Source: Moraxellaceae bacterium (GTDB lineage Bacteria > Pseudomonadota > Gammaproteobacteria > Pseudomonadales > Moraxellaceae). Taken from it: a DNA stretch of 64,000 bases. The position numbers and the translations under genes are program-made. Below, piece by piece: positions 20,072 through 28,585 of this stretch; the first letter of the stretch is position 1, and each line of letters opens with the position of its first letter. The notes under the pieces were generated by a model, which worked only from the letters and a program-made list of their open reading frames with translations, was not told where the DNA came from and searched no databases. Location of the stretch: the NCBI GenBank assembly GCA_030680295.1, contig JAUXVU010000023.1, positions 496,001 through 560,000 of the forward strand, read 5' to 3'.

Positions 20072-20648
20072 GCCATCGCTCACCATTTTGCTAGCAGTAG
20101 CAGTTAGTACTGCCGGCTGTACTAGCATGGCCAAAGTCGGCATTGGCCCTAATCCAGCTGAAGCCGGAACTCGCACGATTTCTGATCGTCTAACTGACAG
20201 TCAATTAGCACAGGCTATCCGTCGCGACATTTATCGGGATATTCCATCAGCACGTGACGCTAGAATTGTAGTGGTCAGTTTCTATCAGGCCGTTCTGATC
20301 GTTGGCGAAGCACAGACTGAGGAAATGAAACAAGCAGTTAGTAATGCAGCACGCAATTACAAAGATGTAGTTATTGTGCACAACGAAATGACTGTTGGCC
20401 CCAACCGTACACTAGGACAGCGCTTGTCAGATGACTTGCTAGAGCGCAAAGCAGGCATCAACTTATTTGCTGCTGACAATCTACGGAGTGAACAAGCACG
20501 CGTGGTAGCCGTCAATGGCACCGTTTATTTAATGGGTAAATTGACACAGCGTGAAACAGATCGTGCCATCCAACGCATTCAAGCCTTAGATGGCGTTACC
20601 CGCATCATCAAAATAGTGGATGTTCTTCCAGAAACATCCACTACTTAA
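20064..20648 (+). CDS. dolP: Dual BON-domain outer-membrane lipoprotein
   Basis: DolP (YraP) is an outer-membrane lipoprotein that supports envelope integrity and BAM function at the division site in Escherichia. The start MHKPSLTILL at 20064 has GGAG upstream and gives a 194-residue lipoprotein with signal peptide and lipobox ending in Cys19, followed by two BON domains (about 45-115 and 122-190). It overlaps diaA by eight bases and runs tail-to-tail into sspB, sharing eight bases. Confidence 0.92.
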   Translation: MHKPSLTILLAVAVSTAGCTSMAKVGIGPNPAEAGTRTISDRLTDSQLAQAIRRDIYRDIPSARDARIVVVSFYQAVLIVGEAQTEEMKQAVSNAARNYKDVVIVHNEMTVGPNRTLGQRLSDDLLERKAGINLFAADNLRSEQARVVAVNGTVYLMGKLTQRETDRAIQRIQALDGVTRIIKIVDVLPETSTT

Positions 20649-21024
20649 CGATATGCAAACCCGGGCGCTTTAACGGCGCCTCGGTTTTTTGCTCCAACGG
20701 ACGGTCGTAATCATCTGCACTAAAAAACAGACCTTCTCCGTTCTCGCGTGCATATATTCCCAAAATTGCACCCATCGGGATGCGAACATAGTGTGCAGAA
20801 CCCGAAAAGCGCGCAGAAAATGCCACTTCATCTTGACCCAAATGCAGGTCTCGCACCGCCGTTGGGCTCAAATTCAACACCAACTTACCGCCATCACTGG
20901 GTACTGGCGGCAGCTCAGCATTAGGCCAAGTAACATCAACCAGTATGTGTGGCGTCCATCCCGAATCTAAAATCCACTCATTGATGGCGCGCACGAGGTA
21001 AGGTCTTGTACCTTTCAGCGACAT
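20641..21024 (-). CDS. sspB: ClpXP protease specificity-enhancing factor SspB
   Basis: SspB is an adaptor that delivers ssrA-tagged proteins to ClpXP. The 127 residues hold an N-terminal substrate-binding domain (RPYLVRAINEWILDSGWTPH) and a flexible tail ending LKRPGLHIVK, which matches the known ClpX-docking peptide at the SspB C terminus. It is three bases downstream of sspA, with which it forms an operon. The 3' end overlaps dolP. Confidence 0.96.
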   Translation of the reverse strand: MSLKGTRPYLVRAINEWILDSGWTPHILVDVTWPNAELPPVPSDGGKLVLNLSPTAVRDLHLGQDEVAFSARFSGSAHYVRIPMGAILGIYARENGEGLFFSADDYDRPLEQKTEAPLKRPGLHIVK

Positions 21025-21027
21025 AAC

Positions 21028-21666
21028 TTATGACCTGCGGCGCATATCGCGTTCAGGCTCAGTCAAACTCGCTAAGAAGCTATCACGATGAAACAGTCTA
21101 TCCATGTATTGAATCAAACCTTTGCAAGATCGTTCAGGCAATTCCACACCCATGATTGGTAAGCGCCATAAAATAGGAGCCAACATGCAATCTAGCAACG
21201 AAAACTCTTCACTCATGAAAAATGGTAGCTCATTAAAGACTGGCGCAATAGTAATGATGTTGTCACGAATGTCTTTGCGTGCCTTTTGCACCGCAGCTTC
21301 TTTACCCTTGCCAGACAGAATTAAATCGATGTCAGGCAGCCAGTCACGCTCAATGCGATAGGCCAGCAGTCTTGCTTGCGCCCTAGCGACTGGATAAATT
21401 GGCAATAACGGTGGATGAGGGAAGCGCTCATCCAAATACTCCATCATTACTTTGGTTTCATACAAGGCCAAGTCTCTATCCACAAGAACCGGCAGCTGGT
21501 TGTATGGGTTTAAATCAGCCAAGTCATGGGGACGATTGTGTTCATTAACATTTACCACATCAACCGACACACCTTTTTCAGCCAACACAATGCGTACACG
21601 GTGGCTGTAGTGATCGACCGCATCAGAATAAAACGTCATTGAAGCGCGACGTGTCACAGTTGCCAT
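21028..21666 (-). CDS. sspA: Stringent starvation protein A
   Basis: SspA is a glutathione-S-transferase-fold protein that binds RNA polymerase and affects stationary-phase and virulence gene expression. The 212-residue product has the N-terminal MTFYSDAVDHYSHRVRIVLAEKGV and the thioredoxin-like segment NPYNQLPVLVDRDLALYE, then an all-helical GST C-terminal domain. It precedes sspB and follows petC after two strong hairpins. GGAGT lies ahead of the start. Confidence 0.96.
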   Translation of the reverse strand: MATVTRRASMTFYSDAVDHYSHRVRIVLAEKGVSVDVVNVNEHNRPHDLADLNPYNQLPVLVDRDLALYETKVMMEYLDERFPHPPLLPIYPVARAQARLLAYRIERDWLPDIDLILSGKGKEAAVQKARKDIRDNIITIAPVFNELPFFMSEEFSLLDCMLAPILWRLPIMGVELPERSCKGLIQYMDRLFHRDSFLASLTEPERDMRRRS

Positions 21667-21693
21667 AGGGTTTACTCCAATTCATTAAATGAC

Positions 21694-21752
21694 AAAGGGG
21701 CGACACCGCTAGATGCCCCCCTTTGACCGGTCTATAGGCGCTATAGACTGGT
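21694..21752 (-). terminator. Two tandem hairpins between petC and sspA
   Basis: Just after the petC stop on the minus strand comes a 12-bp stem with a 3-base loop (21752-21726; one G-U pair), then a second structure (21724-21694) with arms AAAGGGG/CCCCTTT followed by GTCATTT. The second resembles an intrinsic terminator with a short T run; the first may stabilise the pet mRNA 3' end. Confidence 0.55.
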
Positions 21753-21754
21753 GA

Positions 21755-22423
21755 TTACTTCACATCCCGCCAGAACTCTTTGTTCAAGAAGTAGACTGGG
21801 ATGAACAAGAAGGCCAAGAATAGTAGCACCCAAACACCCAAGCGCTCACGCTGCAGACGAGAAGGTTCAGCCATATAGGTCATAAAGTTCACTAAATCAC
21901 CGACAGCAACAGCATAACCATCAGGACCAAGCTCTTGCTCTAACGGCTCCAACACATGCGGCATACCCACGTCTTTAAATACGCGGTTATTTACGCCTAG
22001 TGGGCGGCTGTCATCTGGATAAAAATTCAGCAAATAATTATATACCCAGTCTGGCGAACGAAAACGTGTCTCTAATGACAAGTCAGGAGGCGCAGCACCA
22101 AACCACGAAGCCTGCTGCTTAACATCTACCTTGTTAATCATGCCCTCACCGATCTTATCAGTGGTGAACATCATGTACTGCTCAACAAGAGCTGGATCAA
22201 TATCCAAGTCCTGAGCCATGCGTTCATAACGCAAATATTTTGCTGAGTGACAGCCCAAGCAGTAGCTGATGTAGAGCGACGCACCATTTTGCAATGATGC
22301 TTTGTCTTTCAGATTAACCGGAGCAGGCTCACACTTATCAAGCGTACCGCAAGCACCACCACCGGCGGCCACTGCCACCATAGGTGACAGCGCCAAAAGC
22401 ATAGAGAGAAGAATCTTTTTCAT
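21755..22423 (-). CDS. petC: Cytochrome c1 of the bc1 complex
   Basis: Cytochrome c1 takes electrons from the Rieske protein and passes them to soluble cytochrome c in the periplasm. The 222-residue precursor has a signal peptide (MKKILLSMLLALSPMVAVAA), the heme site CLGCH at 55-59, the conserved GAAPPDLSLE segment and a C-terminal membrane anchor (about 196-215). Third gene of petABC; its start codon touches the petB stop. Confidence 0.96.
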   Translation of the reverse strand: MKKILLSMLLALSPMVAVAAGGGACGTLDKCEPAPVNLKDKASLQNGASLYISYCLGCHSAKYLRYERMAQDLDIDPALVEQYMMFTTDKIGEGMINKVDVKQQASWFGAAPPDLSLETRFRSPDWVYNYLLNFYPDDSRPLGVNNRVFKDVGMPHVLEPLEQELGPDGYAVAVGDLVNFMTYMAEPSRLQRERLGVWVLLFLAFLFIPVYFLNKEFWRDVK

Positions 22424-23655
22424 TAGTGCTTACCCCCAGTCACGCGATCCGGCACTGGTTTTACGGTCTCCATTGATGTGTAGAACGGCATCAGTAAGAA
22501 GAACAAGAAGTAAATGACAGTGAAAATACGTGCCAGCAGTGTTTCAACTGGACCAGCTGGGATAGCTCCCAACACACCCAAGACAACAAAGCTGATGGCA
22601 AACAAGGTCAGCCAAATTTTGCTATGAATACCCTTGTAACGCATGGAGCGAACCGGGCTACGATCCAACCAAGGCAGCACAAACAGGATAGCAATCGCTG
22701 CACCCATGGCAATCACACCGCCCAGCTTAGAGGGAACTGCACGCAAAATCGCGTAGAACGGGGTGTAATACCAAACCGGTGCAATATGCTCTGGTGTTTT
22801 CAGCTGGTTAGCCGGCTCAAAGTTCGGTCTCTCCAAGAAATAGCCACCGCCATCCGGGAAGAAGAACAACACCAAACTGAAGATAAACAAGAACACCACA
22901 ATGCCAACTAAATCATGAACAGTGTAATACGGGTGGAAAGGTATGCCATCAAGTGGAACACCGTCGTCACCTTTTACTTTCTTGATATCAACGCCATCAG
23001 GGTTATTCGAACCCACATGATGCAATGCCACTAAATGCATAAACACCAATGCCACCAACACCAGTGGTAACGCCACCACGTGCAAGGCAAAGAAACGGTT
23101 TAGCGTGATCCCCGAAATCAGGTAGTCGCCACGAACCCAAGTAACCAGCTCATCACCGACTACAGGAACAGCACCGGCCAAGTTCAAAATAACTTGAGCA
23201 CCCCAATAGGACATATTGCCCCATGGCAGCAGGTAACCAAAGAAGCCTTCAGCCATCAGCACCAAGTAAATGGCCATACCAAACAGCCACACGAGTTCAC
23301 GAGGCTTTTTATATGACCCGTAGAGCAAGCCACGGAACATATGCAAATAGACCACCACGAAGAATGCAGATGCACCGGTCGAGTGCATATAACGCAGCAG
23401 CCAACCATACTCCACGTCACGCATAATGTATTCGATAGAGTCGAATGCACCTTCGCCTGATGGGTTGTAAGACATGGTTAACCAAATACCGGTAACCAAT
23501 TGGTTAACCAGTACGATCATTGACAACACACCAAAGAAGTACCAGAAGTTAAAGTTCTTCGGGGCGTAGTACTTCGACATGTGATATTCGTAAGTTTCAG
23601 TCGCTGGAAAGCGTGCATCTACCCAGCCCATCAATTTTTTGCCGACGTTCGCCAT
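22423..23655 (-). CDS. petB: Cytochrome b of the bc1 complex
   Basis: Cytochrome b is the membrane core of complex III with both quinone sites and two b hemes. The 410-residue product has eight predicted membrane helices, paired heme histidines in helix B (LRYMHSTGASAFF and YLHMFRG) and helix D (FFALHVVALPLV and FMHLVALHHVGS), and the Qo-site PEWY-type motif seen here as APVWYYTPFYAILRA. Single-base contacts with petA and petC indicate one transcript. Confidence 0.97.
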   Translation of the reverse strand: MANVGKKLMGWVDARFPATETYEYHMSKYYAPKNFNFWYFFGVLSMIVLVNQLVTGIWLTMSYNPSGEGAFDSIEYIMRDVEYGWLLRYMHSTGASAFFVVVYLHMFRGLLYGSYKKPRELVWLFGMAIYLVLMAEGFFGYLLPWGNMSYWGAQVILNLAGAVPVVGDELVTWVRGDYLISGITLNRFFALHVVALPLVLVALVFMHLVALHHVGSNNPDGVDIKKVKGDDGVPLDGIPFHPYYTVHDLVGIVVFLFIFSLVLFFFPDGGGYFLERPNFEPANQLKTPEHIAPVWYYTPFYAILRAVPSKLGGVIAMGAAIAILFVLPWLDRSPVRSMRYKGIHSKIWLTLFAISFVVLGVLGAIPAGPVETLLARIFTVIYFLFFLLMPFYTSMETVKPVPDRVTGGKH

Positions 23656-24251
23656 TATGCAATCTCCGCATCAACGCCGATCACAAGCACGCTATCAGTT
23701 TCATAGGTGTGTGGTGGCACATCCAAGTTAGTAGGTGCTGGAACGCCCGAATATACTCGGCCAGCTAAGTCAAACTTAGAACCATGACATGGGCAGAAAA
23801 AGCCACCTAACCAGTCTGCTCCACCCAAATCTGCCGCTCCCACTTCTGGACGGAAATTTGGCGAGCAACCCAAGTGGGTACAAATACCAGTCAGAATTGC
23901 GAACTCAGGCTTGATAGAGCGCTCACGGTTACGTGCATATTCTGGCTGAATTGATGCCGCAGACTCTGGATCTGCCAAGGAGCGCTCAACGGCGACCAAG
24001 CTTTCGAGCATTTGTGGCGTGCGGCGCACAACCCAAACAGGCTTGCCTCGCCATTCAAAAACGGCACGCTGGCCCGGCTCTAGTTGGCTAATATCTGCCA
24101 CCACCGGCGCTCCAGCTGCTTTTGCTTTTGCACTTGGGTTCCAGGATTTCACGAATGGCACGGCCACCCCAGCAACGCCGACAGCTCCAACTGCTGCTGT
24201 CGCGCCGACTAGCAGGCGCCGACGGTTTACATTTACGCCGTCAGTACTCAT
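23655..24251 (-). CDS. petA: Rieske iron-sulfur protein of the bc1 complex
   Basis: The Rieske protein oxidises ubiquinol at the Qo site. The 198-residue product begins with a twin-arginine-type N-terminal anchor (RRRLLVGATAAVGAVGV), and carries the 2Fe-2S ligands in CTHLGC (124-129) and CPCH (153-156). First gene of petABC; a promoter and a leader hairpin are visible upstream. Confidence 0.97.
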   Translation of the reverse strand: MSTDGVNVNRRRLLVGATAAVGAVGVAGVAVPFVKSWNPSAKAKAAGAPVVADISQLEPGQRAVFEWRGKPVWVVRRTPQMLESLVAVERSLADPESAASIQPEYARNRERSIKPEFAILTGICTHLGCSPNFRPEVGAADLGGADWLGGFFCPCHGSKFDLAGRVYSGVPAPTNLDVPPHTYETDSVLVIGVDAEIA

Positions 24252-24278
24252 TGACGCACTCTCCGAATCAGCTTCAGG

Positions 24279-24312
24279 CCGCCAGGCATTGTTTCACTAA
24301 TGCCTTGGCGGA
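24279..24312 (-). promoter_or_regulatory. Leader hairpin of petABC
   Basis: On the minus strand, CGCC-A-AGGCATT pairs with AATGCCTGGCG around an 8-base loop, giving about 11 pairs with one bulge. It ends 27 bases before the petA start codon and lies inside the predicted leader, so it may affect translation or mRNA stability. Confidence 0.45.
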
Positions 24313-24331
24313 GCTTAAAAAAATCTTCCCA

Positions 24332-24360
24332 ATGGTAATGAAATCACCGGCCAGTGACAA
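24332..24360 (-). promoter_or_regulatory. petABC promoter
   Basis: On the minus strand TTGTCA (24360-24355) and TACCAT (24337-24332) are 17 bases apart, about 80 bases upstream of petA and downstream of the rpsI terminator. Confidence 0.55.
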
Positions 24361-24420
24361 GAAAATCCACACGGATAGACGGGCTTTGTGCACCCTTCGT
24401 CGGTCATTTTTAAAACAAAC

Positions 24421-24451
24421 AAAAAGGCTCGCACAATGGCGAGCCTTTTTT
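24421..24451 (-). terminator. Intrinsic terminator of rplM-rpsI
   Basis: A perfect stem (arms AAAAAGGCTCGC/GCGAGCCTTTTT) with a 6-base loop is followed on the minus strand by a run of T. Symmetry makes it usable from both strands. It separates rpsI from petA. Confidence 0.9.
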
Positions 24452-24466
24452 GCACAGCAACAGCGA

Positions 24467-24859
24467 TTAACGCTTGGAGTACTGTGGACGTTTGCGTGCT
24501 TTACGCAGACCGATTTTCTTACGTTCAACTTCACGCGCATCACGAGTCACAAAACCTGCTTTACGCAGTGGTGACTTCAGTTCTTCGTTGTATTCAATCA
24601 GTGCACGAGTAATGCCGTGACGAATAGCACCCGCTTGACCGCCAATACCACCGCCTTTGACAGTGACATTAATGTTGAACTTATTCAGCAGTTCAACCAG
24701 CTCTAATGGCTGACGAACAACCATACAGGCTGTTTCACGACCAAAATAAACATCCAATGGACGATCGTTAACAACAATAGTGCCTTCGCCTGGTGTCAGG
24801 AAAACGCGAGCGGTTGCCGTTTTACGACGACCTGTTCCGTAATTTGCTTGTACAGTCAT
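24467..24859 (-). CDS. rpsI: 30S ribosomal protein uS9
   Basis: S9 contacts P-site tRNA through its C-terminal tail. The 130 residues include [32 protein letters not shown], here in two parts VKGGGIGGQ and [10 protein letters not shown], and the basic end [17 protein letters not shown] with its universal terminal SKR. It forms the standard rplM-rpsI pair, ten bases apart. Confidence 0.99.
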   Translation of the reverse strand: MTVQANYGTGRRKTATARVFLTPGEGTIVVNDRPLDVYFGRETACMVVRQPLELVELLNKFNINVTVKGGGIGGQAGAIRHGITRALIEYNEELKSPLRKAGFVTRDAREVERKKIGLRKARKRPQYSKR

Positions 24860-24869
24860 ATCAAGTCGC

Positions 24870-25298
24870 TCAGATAGTCAGTTCTTGTGGCTGCTGGGCT
24901 GTATGCGGATGCTCTGCACCGGCATACACTTTCAGCTTGCTCAGCATGTCACGACCCAATGGGCCTTTTGGCAACATACCACGTACAGCAATTTCAAGCG
25001 GCAGAGTTGGCTTTTCAGTTGCCAACTTGGTGTAATTAACACCTTTAATGCCACCTGGGAAACCGGTGTGGTGCCAGTACATTTTGTCTTGTGCTTTGTT
25101 GCCAGTTACTACCAGCTTGCTGGCATTAACAACAACAATGTAGTCACCCGTATCAACGTGTGGCGTATAAATTGGCTTATGCTTGCCACGTAAACGGCTA
25201 GCGATTTCGGTAGCTAAACGACCAAGTGTTTTGCCACTTGCATCAACTACAAACCATTCGCGTGTTACGCTTTCCGGCTTGGCACTGAAAGTTTTCAT
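24870..25298 (-). CDS. rplM: 50S ribosomal protein uL13
   Basis: L13 is an early-assembly protein of the large subunit. The start [20 protein letters not shown] gives 142 residues, exactly the Escherichia length; upstream in-frame ATGs would add a tail the family lacks. Conserved parts are [20 protein letters not shown] (54-base shorter form accepted), [16 protein letters not shown] and [17 protein letters not shown] lies ahead of the start. Confidence 0.98.
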   Translation of the reverse strand: MKTFSAKPESVTREWFVVDASGKTLGRLATEIASRLRGKHKPIYTPHVDTGDYIVVVNASKLVVTGNKAQDKMYWHHTGFPGGIKGVNYTKLATEKPTLPLEIAVRGMLPKGPLGRDMLSKLKVYAGAEHPHTAQQPQELTI

Positions 25299-25363
25299 GT
25301 CAACTGCCTTCAAAAATCTGTTGTCAGCGGCGCCAAACGTGGCCATCCGCAATGAGGTCGCGA

Positions 25364-25392
25364 ATAGTACCCAAGGGAAGTCGATTTGACAA
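25364..25392 (-). promoter_or_regulatory. rplM-rpsI promoter
   Basis: On the minus strand TTGTCA (25392-25387) and TACTAT (25369-25364) are 17 bases apart, giving a start near 25357 and a leader of about 60 bases. A GC-rich discriminator (CGCGACC) follows, as common for ribosomal protein genes. Confidence 0.65.
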
Positions 25393-25428
25393 CGTCTATG
25401 AGAATAATTTTTGTATCGTATTTACGCA

Positions 25429-25457
25429 GAGGGCGCAGATTAACTTTCTGCACCCTC
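25429..25457 (-). other. Hairpin after the acyl-CoA dehydrogenase
   Basis: Arms GAGGGTGCAG/CTGCGCCCTC (one G-U-type mismatch) around a 9-base loop lie 11 bases after the dehydrogenase stop. There is no T run, so this is either a weak terminator or an mRNA 3'-end stabiliser. Confidence 0.4.
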
Positions 25458-25467
25458 CGTTTGCACA

Positions 25468-26607
25468 TTATATCAAGGTTTTAGCGACAATACTCTTCAT
25501 GATTTCGTTTGTGCCGCCATAAATGCGCTGCACGCGTGAATCCGCCCACATACGGGCAATTGGGTATTCCCACATATAACCGTAACCACCAAACAACTGC
25601 ACACATTCGTCTAACATTTGGAACTGCAGATCGGTAACCCAGTACTTGGCTGCCGCAGCACTCGGAATACTCAGTTCCTTAGTCAAGTGCAGTTCAATCA
25701 AACGATCAACATAGGCACGCGCCACATCAATATTAGTGCTGATTTCGGCCAGTTTAAACTGAGTGTTCTGGAAGTCTGCAATACGCTTACCAAACGCTTT
25801 GCGCTCACGCACATACTCTAAAGTGAGCTGCAGAGCACCTTCCATATTGGCTACTGCGTTAACAGCAATACCTAAACGCTCCTGCGCCAGCTCCTGCATC
25901 AGATACACAAAACCCATGCCTTCAGCGCCAATCAGATTTTCTTGCGGCAGCTTCACGTCATTAAAGAACAGCTCAGAAGTATCTTGTGCCTTCATGCCTA
26001 CTTTATGCAGGTTGCGACCACGCTCAAAGCCGGGCATGCCACGCTCAACAATAAACAAGGAAATACCCTTAGCGCCTTGGCTTGGGTCAGTTTTGGCAAC
26101 AACAATAATGATGTCAGCCATTTGGCCGTTGGTAATAAAGGTTTTAGAACCGTTTAAGACATAGTGGTCACCCTGCTTAATGGCTGTAGTTTTCACCGCC
26201 TGCAAGTCTGAACCACCGCCGGGCTCAGTCATGGCAATAGCTCCAATAAGCTCACCAGACACCATCTTAGGCAGATACTTTTGCTTTTGCTCTTCTGTAC
26301 CGTAGTGCTCGATATATGGCGCCACAATATCGGTATGCAAACCCCAACCAATGCCACTTAAACCCTGACGCGCCACTTCTTCCATCACAATAATGGAATA
26401 CAAATAGTCAGCACCGGGGCCGCCATACTCTTCACCAACACAGGGGCAGAGGTAGCCGTTTTCGCCCGCCTTAGTCCACAACTCACGAGAGACTTGACCG
26501 TCTTCTTCCCATTGAGCGTGATGAGGTGCTGCTTCGTTTTCTAAGAATTTGCGCAACGAGTCACGAAATGCTTCGTGATCTGAAGTGAACAGCTTACGAG
26601 GAACCAT
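25468..26607 (-). CDS. Acyl-CoA dehydrogenase, long-chain (LCAD) type
   Basis: A flavoprotein that makes the first double bond in acyl-CoA beta-oxidation. From MVPRKLFTSDHEAFRDS it has 379 residues, with GGAGAAGG upstream; an ATG six codons earlier is also open. FAD motifs AMTEPGGGSDLQAVKT and FITNG are intact. The C-terminal loop reads RIYGGTNEI: Gly replaces the catalytic Glu of medium/short-chain enzymes, while QERL near residue 245 offers the Glu used by LCAD and isovaleryl-CoA dehydrogenases. It is thus expected to be active on long or branched chains. The same position is held by an acyl-CoA dehydrogenase in Pseudomonas. Confidence 0.9.
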   Translation of the reverse strand: MVPRKLFTSDHEAFRDSLRKFLENEAAPHHAQWEEDGQVSRELWTKAGENGYLCPCVGEEYGGPGADYLYSIIVMEEVARQGLSGIGWGLHTDIVAPYIEHYGTEEQKQKYLPKMVSGELIGAIAMTEPGGGSDLQAVKTTAIKQGDHYVLNGSKTFITNGQMADIIIVVAKTDPSQGAKGISLFIVERGMPGFERGRNLHKVGMKAQDTSELFFNDVKLPQENLIGAEGMGFVYLMQELAQERLGIAVNAVANMEGALQLTLEYVRERKAFGKRIADFQNTQFKLAEISTNIDVARAYVDRLIELHLTKELSIPSAAAAKYWVTDLQFQMLDECVQLFGGYGYMWEYPIARMWADSRVQRIYGGTNEIMKSIVAKTLI

Positions 26608-26683
26608 AACCTTCTCCGGTTTCATTTAATTAAGGCAGGACATATGCACCTCACGCGCCCGCCCTAAAAAATGAGTAACCGAC

Positions 26684-27805
26684 TCAGGGACAGTGTGCGC
26701 AGGCCAGATAGTCCCGCGATTGCATTTCTTGCAAACGACTTTGAGTACGTTGAAACTCAAAGGTTAATCTGCCGTTTTCATAAAGCTGCGCAATCGGACA
26801 GGCGGCTGACATGATTAACTTAACGCCACGATCGTAGAATTCATCAACCAAGTTAATGAATCGACGTGCCGCATCGTCATTTTCTGCACCCATTTGTGGC
26901 ACATCCGCCAGCAATACTGTGTGAAATTCACGCGCAATTTCAATGTAGTCGCTAGGGCTTCGTGGCCGCTCGCACAGCTCTGTAAACGTGCACCAAAGAA
27001 CATCTTCAGTGCGGGCAACAAGATCGACTGAGCGGTCATTAATGTCAAGTGGCTCATGTAGCACAATCGAGTTTTGTGACAATTCACCAAAGCTTGCCGC
27101 TAGTGATGAGTGTGCACCGGCATCTAAAGGGAAGTGATACAGCTCAGCACGCTCAAGAACACGCAAGCGATAGTCCACACCGGAATCCACATTCAGCACA
27201 TCACAGAACTGCTTAACCATCGCAATGGCTGGTAAAAAGCGCTGACGCTGCAAGCCATTCTCATAAAGCTTGTCGGGCACAATGTTGGAGGTGGCCACCA
27301 GACTTACCCCACGGGCAAACAACTGCTCAAACAGGCCGCCTAAAATCATGGCATCAGCAATATCACTGACATAAAACTCGTCAAAGCAAATCACTACCGC
27401 TTCTTTATGGATGATGTCGGCCACTGCATGCAACGGATCTTTTATGCCCTGCAGCTGCTTCAGCTCTTTGTGTACTCGCTGCATGAAGCGGTGAAAATGG
27501 ATGCGCAATTTGCGGCGAAAAGGCAGCTCCTCGAAAAACAAATCCATTAAATAAGTCTTGCCGCGACCAACCCCACCCCAAAGATACAAACCCTGAGCTG
27601 GCGTACGCTGACGACGAATTTCACTGATACGTGCCAAGCCACGCAGGCGCAGGCCAGCCTGATAACGCAGGACCAAATCATCATGCACCTGCTGCAAAGC
27701 CTTGACTGCTTCCATTTGCGCCTGATCCAGCTGAAAGCCACTGTGCTCAATATCGTAGCGATAACGCGCTAACGGCCCCAACCATTCCTTTTCTTCCGCT
27801 TGCAT
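26684..27805 (-). CDS. zapE: Cell division protein ZapE (AFG1-like ATPase)
   Basis: ZapE is an AFG1/LACE1-family ATPase that associates with FtsZ during constriction in Escherichia. The 373-residue protein has Walker A GGVGRGKT at 77-84, Walker B VICFDEFYVSDIADA (about 138-152), VATSNIVPDKLYENGLQR, here VATSNIVP, and the C-terminal YDRGVKLI motif typical of the family. It ends a minus-strand pair with the alpha/beta hydrolase immediately upstream. Confidence 0.95.
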   Translation of the reverse strand: MQAEEKEWLGPLARYRYDIEHSGFQLDQAQMEAVKALQQVHDDLVLRYQAGLRLRGLARISEIRRQRTPAQGLYLWGGVGRGKTYLMDLFFEELPFRRKLRIHFHRFMQRVHKELKQLQGIKDPLHAVADIIHKEAVVICFDEFYVSDIADAMILGGLFEQLFARGVSLVATSNIVPDKLYENGLQRQRFLPAIAMVKQFCDVLNVDSGVDYRLRVLERAELYHFPLDAGAHSSLAASFGELSQNSIVLHEPLDINDRSVDLVARTEDVLWCTFTELCERPRSPSDYIEIAREFHTVLLADVPQMGAENDDAARRFINLVDEFYDRGVKLIMSAACPIAQLYENGRLTFEFQRTQSRLQEMQSRDYLACAHCP

Positions 27806-28480
27806 TTACGCCTCTAAACCTCGCCAACCTGATGCCACCCAGTGTTTTAAGTCAGCTAACTGACCATGGAAAAAATGTCCTGCGCCAGGAAAGACTGCAA
27901 TATCTGCAGCCTGACCATAAGTCTTCAGCCATTGCGCTATTTGATCCGGATCGATGACCTCGTCAGCATCGCCATAAGCCACACGGGCCACACTTGGCAA
28001 CAATTCATCCGGCAATAAAAAGCGCGTCACGGGCGGAGCAATCAGCAGCAGCTCCACACCCAACCAGCCTTGCGCTAATGCTTGTGACCATACGGCGGTA
28101 GCCACCGAACTACCAAACGAGAAGCCCGCCAAGGTCAGCTCAGAAAAGCTTCCTTGTTGGTGCAACCATGCCAGTACCGCTTTTAAATCGTCTTGCTCAC
28201 CCATACCGTCAGCATAACTGCCTTGGCTGGCACCAACCCCTCGGAAATTAAAGCGTACTGTCACCAAATCAAGCTCACGATAAGCACGAAAAACCGTAAA
28301 GACCACCTTATTATCAAGCGTGCCGCCAAACTGCGGGTGAGGATGACAAATAACAGCGACGGCATTTGCGCGCACCTTTTCCGGCACATGAACACGTAGC
28401 TCAATGGCACCGGCAAGCCCATGAATCAACCCACGATGCTCTCCTGCTACGGTCGGCAACACAAAATCAGTCGAAAGCAT
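27806..28480 (-). CDS. Alpha/beta hydrolase (dienelactone hydrolase-like)
   Basis: A 224-residue soluble alpha/beta hydrolase. The oxyanion-side motif HPHPQFGGTLDNKVV (46-60), FRGVGASQGSYADGMGE, the nucleophile elbow GFSFGS with Ser121, a candidate acid at Asp171/Asp173 and His202 in GAGHFFHG make a complete triad. This matches a family of conserved proteobacterial hydrolases of unknown substrate. The start MLSTDFVLPT is chosen because the upstream extension has no family resemblance. It abuts zapE without a gap, so the two are cotranscribed, and is divergent from zapG. Confidence 0.85.
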   Translation of the reverse strand: MLSTDFVLPTVAGEHRGLIHGLAGAIELRVHVPEKVRANAVAVICHPHPQFGGTLDNKVVFTVFRAYRELDLVTVRFNFRGVGASQGSYADGMGEQDDLKAVLAWLHQQGSFSELTLAGFSFGSSVATAVWSQALAQGWLGVELLLIAPPVTRFLLPDELLPSVARVAYGDADEVIDPDQIAQWLKTYGQAADIAVFPGAGHFFHGQLADLKHWVASGWRGLEA

Positions 28481-28585
28481 ACGTTTTAGTCTCAACCAAC
28501 ATCTTTTATTGATATGGCAAGCAATGGTATAGATACTGACATAACAAGCCAATGTCATGGCCAACGTGAACTGATGGAGATTTTT

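Noticed and set aside
24274-24543. Minus-strand open frame spanning the rpsI end and the petA leader
   Set aside because: Runs through the rpsI terminator and petA promoter in a different frame; Cys-rich nonsense translation.
25468-26607. Loss of catalytic Glu in the first acyl-CoA dehydrogenase (RIYGGTNEI)
   Set aside because: Gly here is normal in long-chain and isovaleryl-type enzymes, which use a Glu in the QERL helix; that Glu is present.
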